Source: Echiichthys vipera
Taxonomy: Eukaryota > Chordata > Actinopteri > Perciformes > Trachinidae
Length of the DNA stretch: 64,000 nucleotides
Direction of reading: 5' to 3'
NCBI GenBank assembly: GCA_963691815.1
Contig: OY829654.1
Coordinates: 10,006,298 to 10,070,297 of the forward strand
Below the pieces are notes generated by a model that did no database searches, had not been told where the DNA came from, and was given only the letters and a program-made list of their open reading frames with translations. How positions within the stretch are numbered: position 1 is the first letter of the stretch; every line of letters begins with the position of its first letter. The position numbers and the translations under genes are program-made. Below, one piece after another: positions 12,001 to 24,202 of the stretch.

Positions 12001-15000
12001 GGTGCAATTGTTGTGGTAGGGGGAGTTGTGGTTGAAGAAGTAGTTTTTGTTGGTGAGGCGGTTGTAGTAGATGGGGTTGTTGTGGTAGGGGGAGTTGTGG
12101 TTGTAGTTGGAGAAGTTGTTGTGGTTGGTGAAGTTGTTGTAGTAGGGGGCGTTGTGGTTGTAGTTGGAGAAGTTGTTGTGGTTGGTGAAGTTGTTGTAGC
12201 AGGTACAGTTGTTGTGGTAGGGGGAGTTGTGGTTGGAGAAGTTGTTGTTGTTGGTAAGGCTGTTGTAGTAGGTGGGGTTGTTGTTGTAGGGGGTGTTGTG
12301 GTTGTAGTAGGAGAAGTTGTTGTGGTTGGTGAAGTTTTCGTAGTAGGGGGTATTGTGGTTGTAGTAGGAGAACTTGTCGTGGTTTGTGAAGTGGTTGTAG
12401 TAGAGGGCAATACCGTTGTAGTTGGTGAAGTTGTTGTAGTAGATGCAGTTGTTGTGGTAGGGGGAGCTGTGGTTGGAGAAGTTGTTGTTTTTGGTACGGC
12501 TGTTATAGCAGTTGGGGTTGTTGTGGTAGGAGGAGTTGTGGTTGTAGTTGGAGAAGTTGTTGTGGTTGGTGAAGTTGTTGTAGTAGGGGGCGTTGTGGTT
12601 GTAGTTTGAGAAGTCGTTGAGGTTGGTGAAGTTGTTGTAGTAGGTGCAGTTGTTGTGGTAGGGGGAGTTGTTGTGGTAGGGGGAGTTGTGGTTGTAGTTG
12701 GAGAAGTTGTTGTGGTTGGTAAAGTTGTTGTAGTAGATGCAGTTGTTGTGGTAGGGGGAGTTGTAGTTGGAGAAGTTGTTGTTGTTGTTGGTACAGCTGT
12801 TGTAGTAGGTGGGGTTGTTGTGGTAGGGGGGGTTGTGGTTGTAGTTGGAGAAATTGTTGTGGTTGGTGAAGTTTTTGTAGTAAATGCAGTTGTTTTGGTT
12901 GGAGTTGTTGTTGTAGTTGGAGGCATTGGGGTTGTAGTTGGAGAAGTTGTTGTGGTTGGTAAATTTGTTGAAGTAGTTGCAGTTGTTGTGGTAGGAGGAG
13001 TTGTGGTAGGGGGAGTTTTGGTTGTAGTTGGAGAAGTTGTTGTTGTTGGTATGGCTGTTGTAGTAGTTGGGGTTGTTGTTGTAGGGAGAGTTGTGGTTGT
13101 AGTTGGAGATGTTGTTGTGGTTGGTGAAGTTGTTGTAGTAGGGGGCGTTGTGGTTGTAGTTGGAAAAGTTGTTGTGGTTGGTAAAGTTGTTGTAGGAGGT
13201 GCAGTTGTTGTGGTAGGGAGAGTTGTGGATGGAGAAGTTGTTGTTTTCGGTACGGCTGTTATAGCAGTTGGGGTTGTTGTGGTAGGGGGAGTTGTGGTTG
13301 TAGTTGGAGAAGTTATTGTGGTATGTGAAGTTGTTGTAGTAGGGGGCGTTGATGTGGTAGGGGGAGTTGTGGTTGTAGTTGGAGAAGTTGTTGTGGTTGG
13401 TAAAGTTGTTGTAGTAGATGCAGTTGTTGTGGTAGGGGGAGTTGTGGTTGGAGAAGTTGCTGTTGTTGGTATGGCTGTTATAGCAGGTGGGGTTGTTGTG
13501 GCAGGGGGGGTTGTGGTTGTAGTTGGAGAAATTGCTGTGGTTGGTGAAGTTTTTGTAGTAAATGCAGTTGTTGTGGTAGGGGAAGTTGTGGTTGGAGAAG
13601 GTGTTGTTGTTGCTACAGCTGTTGTAGTTAGTGGGGTTGTTGTGGTTGTAGTTTGAGAAGTTGCTGTGGATGGTAAGGTTGTTGTAGTAGATGCAGTTGT
13701 TGTGGTAGTGGGAGCTGTGGTTGGAGAAGTTGTTGTTTTTGGTACGGCTGTTATAGCAGTTGGGGTTGTTGTGGTAGGGGGAGTTGTGGTTGTAGTTGGA
13801 GAAGTTGTTGTGGTTGGTGAAGTTGTTGTAGTAGGGGGCGTTGTGGTTGTAGTTTGAGAAGTCGTTGTGGTTGGTGAAGTTGTTGTTGTAGGTGCAGTTG
13901 TTGTGGTAGGGGGAGTTGTTGTAGGGGGAGTTGTGGTTGTAGTTGGAGAAGTTGTTGTTGTTGGTATGGCTGTTGTAGTAGTTGGGGTTGTTGTTGTAGG
14001 GAGAGTTGTGGTTGTGGTTGGAGATGTTGTTGTGGTTGGTGAAGTTGTTGTAGTAGGGGGCGTTGTGGTTGTAGTTGGAAAAGTTGTTGTGGTTGGTAAA
14101 GTTGTTGTAGGAGGTGCAGTTGTTGTGGTAGGGAGAGTTGTGGATGGAGAAGTTGTTGTTTTCGGTACGGCTGTTATAGCAGTTGGGGTTGTTGTGGTAG
14201 GGGGAGTTGTGGTTGTAGTTGGAGAAGTTATTGTGGTTGGTGAAGTTGTTGTAGTAGGGGGCGTTGATGTGGTAGGGGGAGTTGTGGTTGTAGTTGGAGA
14301 AGTTGTTGTGGCTGGTAAAGTTGTTGTAGTAGATGCAGTTGTTGTAGTAGGGGGAGTTGTGGTTGGAGACGTTGTTGTTGTTGGTATGGCTGTTATAGCA
14401 GGTGGGGTTGTTGTGGCAGAGGGGGTTGTGGTTGTAGTTGGAGAAATTGCTGTGGTTGGTGAAGTTTTTGTAGTAAATGCAGTTGTTGTGGTAGGGGAAG
14501 TTGTGGTTGGAGAAGGTGTTGTTGTTGGTACGGCTGTTGTAGTAAGTGGGGTTGTTGTGGTTGTAGTTCGAGAAGTTGGTGTGGATGGTAAAGTTGTTGT
14601 GGTAGATGCAGTTGTTGTGGTAGGGGGAGTTGTGGTTGGAGAAGTTGTTGTTGTTGGTACGGCTGTTATAGCAGGTACGGTTGTTGTGGTAGGGGGAGTT
14701 GTGGTTGTAGTTGGAGAAGTTATTGTGGTTGGTGAAGTTGTTGTAGTAGAGGGTGTTGTGGTTGTAGTTGTAGAAGTTGATGTGGTTGGTGAAGTTGTTG
14801 TAGTAGGTGCAGTTGTTGTGGTAGGGGGAGTTGTGGTTGTAGTTGGAGAAGTTGTTGTTGTTGGTACAGCTGTTGTAGTAGGTGGGGTTGTTGTGGTAGG
14901 GGGGGTTGTGGTTGTAGTTGGAGAAATTGTTTTTGTTGGTGAAGTTTTTGTAGTAAATGCAGTTGTTGTGGTAGGGGAAGTTGCGGTTGTAGTTGGAAAA

Positions 15001-16694
15001 GTTGTTGTGGTTGGTAAAGTTGTTGTAGGAGGTGCAGTTGTTGTGGTAGGGAGAGTTGTGGATGGAGAAGTTGTTGTTGGTGAGACTTTTGTAGTAGGTG
15101 GGGTTGTTGTGGTAGGGGGTGTTGTGGTTGTAGTAGGAGAAGTTGTTGTTGTTTGTGAAGTTGTTGTAGTAGGGGGCGTTGGGGTTGTAGTAGGAGAAGT
15201 TGTTGTGGTTGGTGAAGTTGTTGTATTAGGGGGCGTTGTGGTTGTAGTTGGAGAAGTTGTTGTGGTTTGTGAAGTGGTTGTAGTAGGGGGCAATACGGTT
15301 GTAGTTGGAGAAGTTGTTGTGGTTGGTGAAGTTGTTGTAGTCGGTGCAGTTTTTGTGGTAGGGGGAGTTGTGGTTGGAGAAGTTGTTGTTTTCGGTACGG
15401 CTGTTATAGCAGTTGGGGTTGTTGTGGTAGGGGGAGTTGTGGTTGTAGTTGGAGAAGTTATTGTGGTTGGTGAAGTTGTTGTAGTAGGGGGCGTTGATGT
15501 GGTAGGGGGAGTTGTTGTGGTAGGGGGAGTTGTGGTTGTAGTTGGAGAAGTTGTTGTTGTTGGTACAGCTGTTATAGCAGGTGGGGTTGTTGTGGCAGGG
15601 GGGGTTGTGGTTGTAGTTGGAGAAATTGCTGTGGTTGGTGAAGTTGTTGTAGTAGGTGCATTTGTTGTGGTAGGGGGAGTTGTGGTTGTAGTTGGAGAAG
15701 TTGTTGTTGTTGGTACAGCTGTTGTAGTAGGTGGGGTTGTTGTGGTAGGGGGGGTTGTGGTTGTAGTTGGAGAAATTGTTGTTGTTGGTGAAGTTTTTGT
15801 AGTAAATGCAGTTGTTGTGGTAGGGGAAGTTGTGGTTGGAGAAGGTGTTGTTGTTGGTACGGCTGTTGTAGTAAGTGGGGTTGTTGTGGTTGTAGTTGGA
15901 GAAGTTGGTGTGGATGGTAAAGTTGTTGTAGTAGATGCAGTTGTGCTAGGGGGAGTTGTGGTTGGAGAAGTTGGTGTTGTTGGTATGGCTGTTATAGCAG
16001 GTGGGGTTGTTGTGGTAGGGGGAGTTGTGGTTGTAGTTGGAGAAGTTGTTGTGGTCGGTGAAGTTGTAGTAGGTGGGGTTGTTGTGGTAGCAGAAGTTGT
16101 GGTTGTAGTTGGAGAAGTTGTTGTGGTTGGTGAAGTTGTAGTACGTAGGGTTGTTGTGGGTTGTTGCAGAGTTGTTTTAGTAGTTCGAATTGTTTTTGTT
16201 GTGGTAGGAGAAGTATTTGTTTCAGAGGGGGCTGGGGTTGTAGGAGGAGAAGTTGGGGTTGTTGTGGGGAACACTGTTGTGGTAATAGTAGGCAGTGTTG
16301 TGGATGTAGTTGAAGATGCTGTTCTGGTGGGCAGAGTTGTTGTTGTATTAGTAGGTAGTGATTTGGTTGTGGTTTCTGACGTTTTTGTGCTGGGTGAATT
16401 TGTTGTGGTGGTTGTAGAAGTTAGAAGTGGAAGTCTAGAAGCGGTGGGGGTAATTTCTGCGACTGTGGGAGGAGTTGTGGTTGTGTTAGTTTGAATTGAT
16501 GTCGGAAAAGTATTTTCGGTGGGCAGAGGTTTTTTTGTAGATTGGTCAGGTATTGTTTTGAACGGAGGATTTGTGGTTGTCTCAGAGGGGGCTGTTATCA
16601 TAGAAGGAGTTGTGGTTGTGGTAAAGAGAGTCGTTGTGGTTGTTGTTTTTGTAGTAGTTGGAGTTGTTATGGTTGTGGTGTTAAAAGTTTTTGT
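1..16694 (-). repeat. Gene A mucin-type Thr/Pro/Ser repeat region (at least 5,560 residues)
   Basis: On the minus strand the sequence reads almost entirely as Thr (ACA, ACC, ACT), Pro (CCA, CCT, CCC) and Ser/Ala codons, for example T-T-P-S-S-T at the window edge. This is the composition of a heavily O-glycosylated mucin domain. The basic units are short and degenerate; above them are long tandem units of about 1.39-1.49 kb (boundaries near 10, 1399, 2890, 4279) and a pair offset by 1,317 nt (about 6170-7485 and 7486-8802). The first 500 nt after the CBM14 array (16140-16694) are less regular. The plus strand is G/T-rich and almost free of C. No Cys-rich or other domain was seen inside. Reading frame is kept across all length variants, so repeat changes are multiples of three. 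Confidence 0.88.
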
Positions 16695-19600
16695 AGGACA
16701 GTCACAGCAGTTACAGTTCTGGTTAAAAACCAAATGTCCTGGGCAATTTTTGATGGAGGTTTTCTGACAAAAACATTCGTAAAAACCTTTTGGGTTGCCA
16801 GGGATGGGGTAGTTACCATCAGTCTTTCCCTCACAAGGGTTTCCAGTATCTGTCGTAGGGGTTGGTGTAGGATTGTCACAGCAGTTGCAGTTTTGGTCAA
16901 AGATCAAATTTCCTGGACAGTATTGGGTATAGGTTATTTCACCAACACATTGGTAAAAACTTTTAAGGTTATCAGGGTTGGGATAGTTTCCATCAGTCTT
17001 TCCTTCACAGGGTTGTCCAGTATGTGTTGGAGTGGTTGTTTTGGGAAAGTCACAACACTTTATCTTTACGTTATAGACCAAATTTCCCGGGCAGGTTTTG
17101 ATGAGGGCTATCTGACCAGAACATTGATAAAAACCTTTCGGGTTATTCGGGTTTGGGTAGTTCCCATCCATCTTTCCTTGACAGGGGTTTCCAGTATCTG
17201 TGGGAGTGGTTGGTTTTGGGAAGTCACAGAACTTCATTTTTTGGTTAAAGATCAAATTTCCTGGGCAGTATTGGATAAACGTTATTTGACCTACACATTG
17301 GTAAAAACTTGTTGGGTCATCAGGGTTGGGATAATTCCCATCAAACTTTCCTTTACAGTGGTCTCCAGTATCTGTCGGAGTTGTTGTAGTGGGAAAGTCA
17401 CAGCAGTTGCAGTTTTGGTCAAAGATCAAATTTCCTGGACAGTATTGGGTATAGGTTATTTCACCAACACATTGGTAAAAACTTTTAAGGTTATCAGGGT
17501 TGGGATAGTTTCCATCAGTCTTTCCTTCACAGGGTTGTCCAGTATGTGTTGGAGTGGTTGTTTTGGGAAAGTCACAACACTTAATCTTTACGTTATAGAC
17601 CAAATTTCCCGGACAGGTTTTGATGAGGGCTATCTGACCAGAACATTGATAAAAACCTTTCGGGTTATTCGGGTTTGGGTAGTTTCCATCCATCTTTCCT
17701 TGACAGGGGTTTCCAGTATCTGTAGGAGTGGTTGGTGTTGGGAAGTCACAGCACTTCATTTTTTGGTTAAAGATCAAATTTCCTGGGCAATATTGGATAA
17801 ACGTTATTTGACCAACACATTGGTAAAAACTTTTAGAGTCATCAGGGTTTGGGTAGTTTCCATCGGTCTTTCCCTCACAGGGGTTTCCAGTATCTACCGT
17901 AGGGGTTGGTGTGGGATTGTCACAACAGTTGCAGTTTTGGTCAAAGATCAAATTTCCTGGACAGTATTGGATATAGGTTATTTCACCAACACATTGGTAA
18001 AAACTTTTAAGGTTATCAGGGTTGGGATAGTTTCCATCAATCTTTCCTTCACAGGGTTTTTCAGTATGTGTTGGAGTGGTTGTTTTGGGAAAGTCACAAC
18101 ACTTAATCTTTTGGTTATAGACCAAATTTCCTGGGCAGGTATTGATGATGGCTATCTCACCAGAACATTGGTAATAACCTTTTGGGTTATTTGGGTTTGG
18201 GTAGTTCCCATCCATTTTTCCTTGACAGGGGTTTCCAGTATCTGTCGGAGTGGTTGGTGTTGGGAGGTCACAGCACTTCATCTTTTGGTTAAAGATCAAA
18301 TTTCCTGGGCAGTATTTGATAATGGTTATTTGACCAGCACATTGGTAAAAACTTTTAGCGTTATCTGGGTTGGGGTAGTTTCCATCAGTCTTTCCCTCAC
18401 AGGGGTTTCCAGTATCTATCGTAGGGGTTGTTTTGGGATTGTCACAGCAGTTGCAGTTTTGGTCAAAGATCAAATTTCCTGGACAGTATTGGGTATAGGT
18501 TATTTCACCAACACATTGGTAAAAACTTTTAAGGTTATCAGGGTTGGGATAGTTTCCATCAGTCTTTCCTTCACAGGGTTTTTCAGTATGTGTCGGAGCG
18601 GTTGTTTTGGGAAAGTCACAACACCTAATCTTTATGTTATAGACCAAATTTCCCGGGCAGGTTTTGATGAGGGCTATCTGACCAGAACATTGATAAAAAC
18701 CTTTCGGGTTATTCGGGTTTGGGTAGTTCCCATCCATCTTTCCTTGACAGGGGTTTCCAGTATCTGTAGGAGTGGTTGGTGTTGGGAAGTCACAGCACTT
18801 CATTTTTTGGTTAAAGATCAAATTTCCTGGGCAATATTGGATAAACGTTATTTGACCAACACATTGGTAAAAACTTTTAGAGTCATCAGGGTTTGGGTAG
18901 TTTCCATCGGTCTTTCCCTCACAGGGGTTTCCAATATCTACCGTAGGGGTTGGTGTGGGATTGTCACAACAGTTGCAGTTTTGGTCAAAGATCAAATCTC
19001 CTGGACAGTATTGGATATAGGTTATTTCACCAACACATTGGTAAAAACTTTTAAGGTTATCAGGGTTGGGATAGTTTCCATCAGTCTTTCCTTCACAGGG
19101 TTTTTCAGTATGTGTTGGAGTGGTTGTTTTGGGAAAGTCACAACACTTAATCTTTTGGTTATACACCAAATTTCCTGGGCAGGTATTGATGATGGCTATC
19201 TCACCAGAACATTGGTAATAACCTTTTGGGTTATTTGGGTTTGGGTAGTTCCCATCCATTTTTCCTTGACAGGGGTTTCCAGTATCTGTCGGAGTGGTTG
19301 GTGTTGGGAGGTCACAGCACTTCATCTTTTGGTTAAAGATCAAATTTCCTGGGCAGTATTGGATAATGGTTATTTGACCAGCACATTGGTAAAAACTTTT
19401 AGCGTCATCTGGGTTGGGGTAGTTTCCATCAGTCTTTCCCTCACAGGGGTTTCCAGTATCTATCGTAGGGGTTGTTTTGGGATTGTCACAGCAGTTGCAG
19501 TTTTGGTCAAAGATCAAATTTCCTGGACAGTATTGGGTATAGGTTATTTCACCAACACATTGGTAAAAACTTTTAAGGTTATCAGGGTTGGGATAGTTTC

Positions 19601-22600
19601 CATCAGTCTTTCCTTCACAGTGTTTTTCAGTATGTGTCGGAGCGGTTGTTTTGGGAAAGTCACAACACCTAATCTTTATGTTATAGACCAAATTTCCCGG
19701 GCAGCTTTTGATGAGGGCTATCTGACCAGAACATTGATAAAAACCTTTCGGGTTATTCGGGTTTGGGTAGTTCCCATCCATCTTTCCTTGACAGGGGATT
19801 CCAGTATCTGTAGGAGTGGTTGGTGTTGGGAAGTCACAGCACTTCATTTTTTGGTTAAAGATCAAATTTCCTGGGCAGTATTGGATAAATGTTATTTGAC
19901 CAACACATTGGTAAAAACTTTTAGAGTCATCAGGGTTTGGGTAGTTTCCATCTGTCTTTCCCTCACAGGGGTTTCCAGTATCTACCGTAGGGGTTGGTGT
20001 AGGATTGTCACAGCAGTTGCAGTTTTGGTCAAAGATCAAATTTCCCGGACAGTATTGGATATAGGTTATTTGACCAACACATTGGTAAAAACTTTTTGGG
20101 TCATCAGGGTTGGGGTAATTCCCATCACACTTTCCTTTACAGTGGTCTTCAGTATGTGTTGGAGTGGTTGTTGTGGGAAAGTCACAACACCTACTCTTTT
20201 GATTGTAGACCAAATTTCTTGGACAGGTTTTGATGAGGGCTATCTGGCTGGAACATTGGTAAAAAACCTTTGGCTTATTCGGGTCGGGGTAGTTTCCATC
20301 CATTTTTCCTTGACAAGGGTTTCCAGTGTGTGTAGGAGTGGTTGGTGTTGGGAAGTCACAACACTTCATTTTTTGGTTGAAGATCAAATTTCCTGGGCAG
20401 TATTGGATAAAGGTTATTTGACTCACACATTGGTAAAAACTTTTAAAGTCATTAGGGTTTGGGTAGTTTCCATTGATCTTTCCTTTACAGGGGTTTCCGA
20501 TATCTGTGGTAGGGGTTGGTGCGGGCTTGTCACAGCAGTTGCAGTTTTGGTCAAAGGTCAAATTTTCTGGACAGTATTGCATATAGGTTATTTCACCAAC
20601 ACATTGGTAAAAACTTTTTGGTTCATCAGGGTTGGGGTAGTTTCCATCCGTCTTTCCTTCACAGAGTTTTCCAGTACTTGTTGGAGTGGTTTGTGTTGGA
20701 AAGTCACAGCACTTAATTATTTGGTCAAAGATCAAATTTCTTGGGCAGTATTGGATATAGGTGATTTGACCAGTGCATTGGTAAAAACTTTTAGGGTCAT
20801 CAGGGTTGGGGTACTTTCCATCAGTCTTTCCTTCACAGGGGTTACCAGTTTCTGTTGGTGTGGGTTGTGTTGGAAAGTCACAGCACTTAATTATTTGGTT
20901 AAAGATCAAATTTCTTGGGCAGTATTGGATATAGGTGATTTGACCAGTGCATTGGTAAATACTTTTAGGGTCATCAGGGTTTGGGTACTTTCCATCGGTC
21001 TTTCCTTCACAGGGGTTTCTAGTAAGTGTTGGAGTGGTTGTTTTAGGAAAATCACAACACCCAATCATTTGGTTATAGACCAAATTTCTTGGGCAGGTTT
21101 TGATGAGGGCTATCTCACCAGAACATTGGTAAAAACCTTTTGGGTTAGTCGGGTTGGGGTAATTCCCATCTGTTTTTCCTTGACAGGGGCTTCCAGTGTT
21201 TGTCGGAGTGGTTGGTGTTGGGAAATCACAGCACTTCATCTTTTGGTTAAAGATCAAATTTCCTGGGCAGTATTGGATTATGGTAACTTGATCAACACAT
21301 TGGTAAAAACTTTTAGAGTCATCAGGGTTTGGGTAGTTTCCATTGATCTTACCTTTACAAGGGTTTCCGGTATCTATCGTAGGGGTTGGTGTGGGATTGT
21401 CACAGCAGTTGCAGTTTTGGTCAAAGATTAAATTTTCTGGACAGTATTGCATATAGGCTATTTGACCAACACATTGGTAAAAACTTTTTAGGTCATTAGG
21501 GTTGGGGTAGTTTCCATCCGTCTTTCCTTCACAGGGGTTTCCAGTATCTGTTGGAGGTTTTGTTGGCGGAGAGTCACAGCAGTTGCAGTTTTCATCAAAG
21601 ATCGAATTTTCTGGGCAGTATTGGATATACGCTACTTGACCATTGCATTGGTAAAAACTTTTAGGGCTATCAGGGTTGGGGTACTTTCCATCTGTTTTTG
21701 CTTGACAGGGGTTTCCAGTAGCCGTTGTATGGGTTGCTGTGGGATCATCACAGCAGTTGCAGTTTTGGAAAAAGATCAAATTTCCTGGACAGTATTGCAG
21801 ATAGGTTATGTGACCAACACATTGGTAAAAACTTTCTGGTTCATCAGGGTTGGGGTAGTTTCCATCCATCTTTCCTTGACAGGGGTTTCCAGTATCTGTG
21901 GGAGTGGTTGGTTTTGGGAAGTCACAGCACTTAATATCTTGGTTAAAGATCAAATTTCTTGGGCAGTATTGGATATAGGTTATTTGAACAGTGCATTTGT
22001 AAAAACTCTTTGGGTCATCAGGGTTGGGGTACTTTCCATCGGTCTTTCCCTCGCAGGGGTTTCTACTATCTGTTGGAGTAGTTGTTGGGGGATAGTCACA
22101 GCAGTTGCAGTTTGCATCAAAGATTGAATTTCCTGGGCAGTATTGGACATAGGCCGTTTGACCAGTGCATTGGTAAAAACTTTTAGGACTCTCAGGGTTG
22201 GGGTACTTTCCATCTGTTTTTGCTTCACAGGGGTTCCCAGTATCCATCGTATGGGTTGCTGTGGGATCGTCACAGCAGTTGCAGTTTTGGAAAAAGATCA
22301 AATTTCCTGGACAGTATTGCAGATAGGTTATTTGACCAACACATTGGTAAAAACTTTTTGGGTCTTCAGGGTTTGGATAATTCGCATCGAACTTTCCTTT
22401 ACAGTGGTCACCAATATCTATTGGAGTTGTTGTTGGGGGATAGTCACAGCAGTTGCAGTTTTCGTCAAAGATCGAATTTCCTGGGCAGTATTGGACATAG
22501 GCCGTTTGACCAGTGCATTGGTAAAAACTTTTAGGACTCTCAGGGTTGGGGTACTTTCCATCTGTTTTTGCTTCACAGGGGTTCCCAGTATCCATCGTAT

Positions 22601-24202
22601 GGGTTGCTGTGGGATCGTCACAGCAGTTGCAGTTTTGGAAAAAGATCAAATTTCCTGGACAGTATTGCAGATAGGTTATTTGACCAACACATTGGTAAAA
22701 ACTTTTTGGGTCTTCAGGGTTTGGATAATTCGCATCGAACTTTCCTTTACAGTGGTCTCCAATATCTATTGGAGTTGTTGTTGGGGGATTGTCACAGCAG
22801 TTGCAGTTTTCGTCAAAGATCGAATTTCCTGGGCAGTATTGGATATAGGCTATTTGACCAGTGCATTGGTAAAAACTTTTAGGACTCTCAGGGTTTGGGT
22901 ACTTTCCATTTGTTTTTGTTTTGCAGGGGTTTCCAGTCTCTGTAGTATGGCTTGCTGTGGGATCGTCACAGCAGTTGCAGTTTTGGAAAAAGACCAAATT
23001 TTCTGGACAGTATTGCAGATAGGTTATTTGACTAACACACTGGTAAAAACTTTCAGGGTCATCAGGGTTTGGATAATTCCCATCTAACTTTCCTTTACAG
23101 TGGTTTCCTGTATCCATTGGTGTTTTTGTGGTATATTCACAGCACTTCATCTTTTGGTTAAAGGCAAAATTTCCTGGGCAGGTTCTGATGAAGGCTTTCT
23201 GACCCACACATTGGTAAAAACCTTTTGGGACTTCAGGGTTGGGATAATTCCCATCGAACTTTCCTTTACAGTGGCCTCCAGTATCTGTTGGAGTTGTCGT
23301 TGGGGGATTGTCACAGCAGTTGCAGTTTACATCAAAGATTGAATTTCCTGGGCAGTATTGGACATAGGCCATTTGACCAGTGCATTGGTAAAAACTTTTA
23401 GGACTCTCAGGGTTGGGGTACTTTCCATCTGTTTTTGCTTCACAGGGGTTCCCAGTATCCATCGTATGGGTTGCTGTGGGATCGTCACAGCAGTTGCAGT
23501 TTTGGAAAAAGATCAAATTTCCTGGACAGTATTGCAGATAGGTTATTTGACCAACACATTGGTAAAAACTTTTTGGGTCTTCAGGGTTTGGATAATTTGC
23601 ATCAAACTTTCCTTTACAGTGGTCTCCAATATCTATTGGAGTTGTTGTTGGGGGATAGTCACAGCAGTTGCAGTTTTGGTCAAAGATCGAATTTCCTGGG
23701 CAGTATTGGACATAGGCTATTTGACCAGTGCATTGGTAAAAACTTTTAGGGCTATCAGGGTTTGGGTACTTTCCATCTGTTTTTGCTTTACAGGGGTTTC
23801 CAGAATCCGTCCTGTGGGTTGCTGTGGGATCGTCACAGCAGTTGCAGTTTTGGAAAAAGATCAAATTTCCTGGACAGTATTGCAGATAGGTTATTTGACC
23901 AACACATTGGTAAAAACTTTCAGGGTCATCAGGGTTTGGATAATTCCCATCTAACTTTCCTTTACAGTGGTTTCCCGTATCCATTGGCGTTTTTGTGGTA
24001 TATTCACAGCACTTCATCTTTTGGTTAAAGACAAAATTTCCTGGGCAGGTTCTGATGAAGGCTATCTTACCAGTGCATTGATAAAAACCTTTTTGGTCAT
24101 CAAGGTTGGGGTAGTTCCCGTCGAACTTTCCTTCGCAGAGATTTCCATTATGTGTTTGAGTGGTTGTTGGAGTTGAATTTGCAACCATATGGGCAGGAAA
24201 AT
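1..24202 (-). CDS. Gene A giant last exon (at least 24.2 kb, open to window edge)
   Basis: The acceptor is TTCTTATAG just before 24202. The exon continues the GH18 frame (phase 1), encoding D-F-P-A-H-M and then a Thr-rich linker. The same reading register (plus-strand triplets starting at multiples of 3) gives CBM14 domains from 24143 to about 16692 and Thr/Pro/Ser sequence from there to position 1. I saw no stop in this register. Spot checks of the TTA and CTA triplets in the repeat region (for example 11884, 15226, 15946, 16348) all fall out of register. More than 8,060 codons without a stop, through a highly repetitive region, implies strong selection for an open frame or very recent repeat expansion. 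No internal splice site is needed to explain it. How far it runs beyond the window is unknown. Confidence 0.85.

Noticed and set aside
6245..12007. Minus-strand Gln/Leu/Pro-rich frames of about 180 codons
   Set aside because: Shifted reading of the ACA/CCA-rich repeats in gene A; the Thr/Pro frame continuous with the GH18 and CBM14 exons is the supported one.
4..16494. Long plus-strand frames rich in Val and Gly (up to over 1,000 codons)
   Set aside because: They are the antisense of Thr/Pro codons of gene A in a shifted register and exist only because the repeat lacks stops in several frames. No start context, domain or splice signal supports them.
1..16694. G-quadruplex array on the G-rich strand
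   Set aside because: Runs of four or five G are frequent but spaced too far apart (usually more than 7-10 nt, with only GG between) to meet the usual four-run rule.
16542..21431. Plus-strand open frame of 1,629 codons opposite the CBM14 array
   Set aside because: Exact antisense of the CBM14 codons; the repeat unit has no stop triplet in this frame, so tandem duplication extends it automatically. No domain is recognisable.
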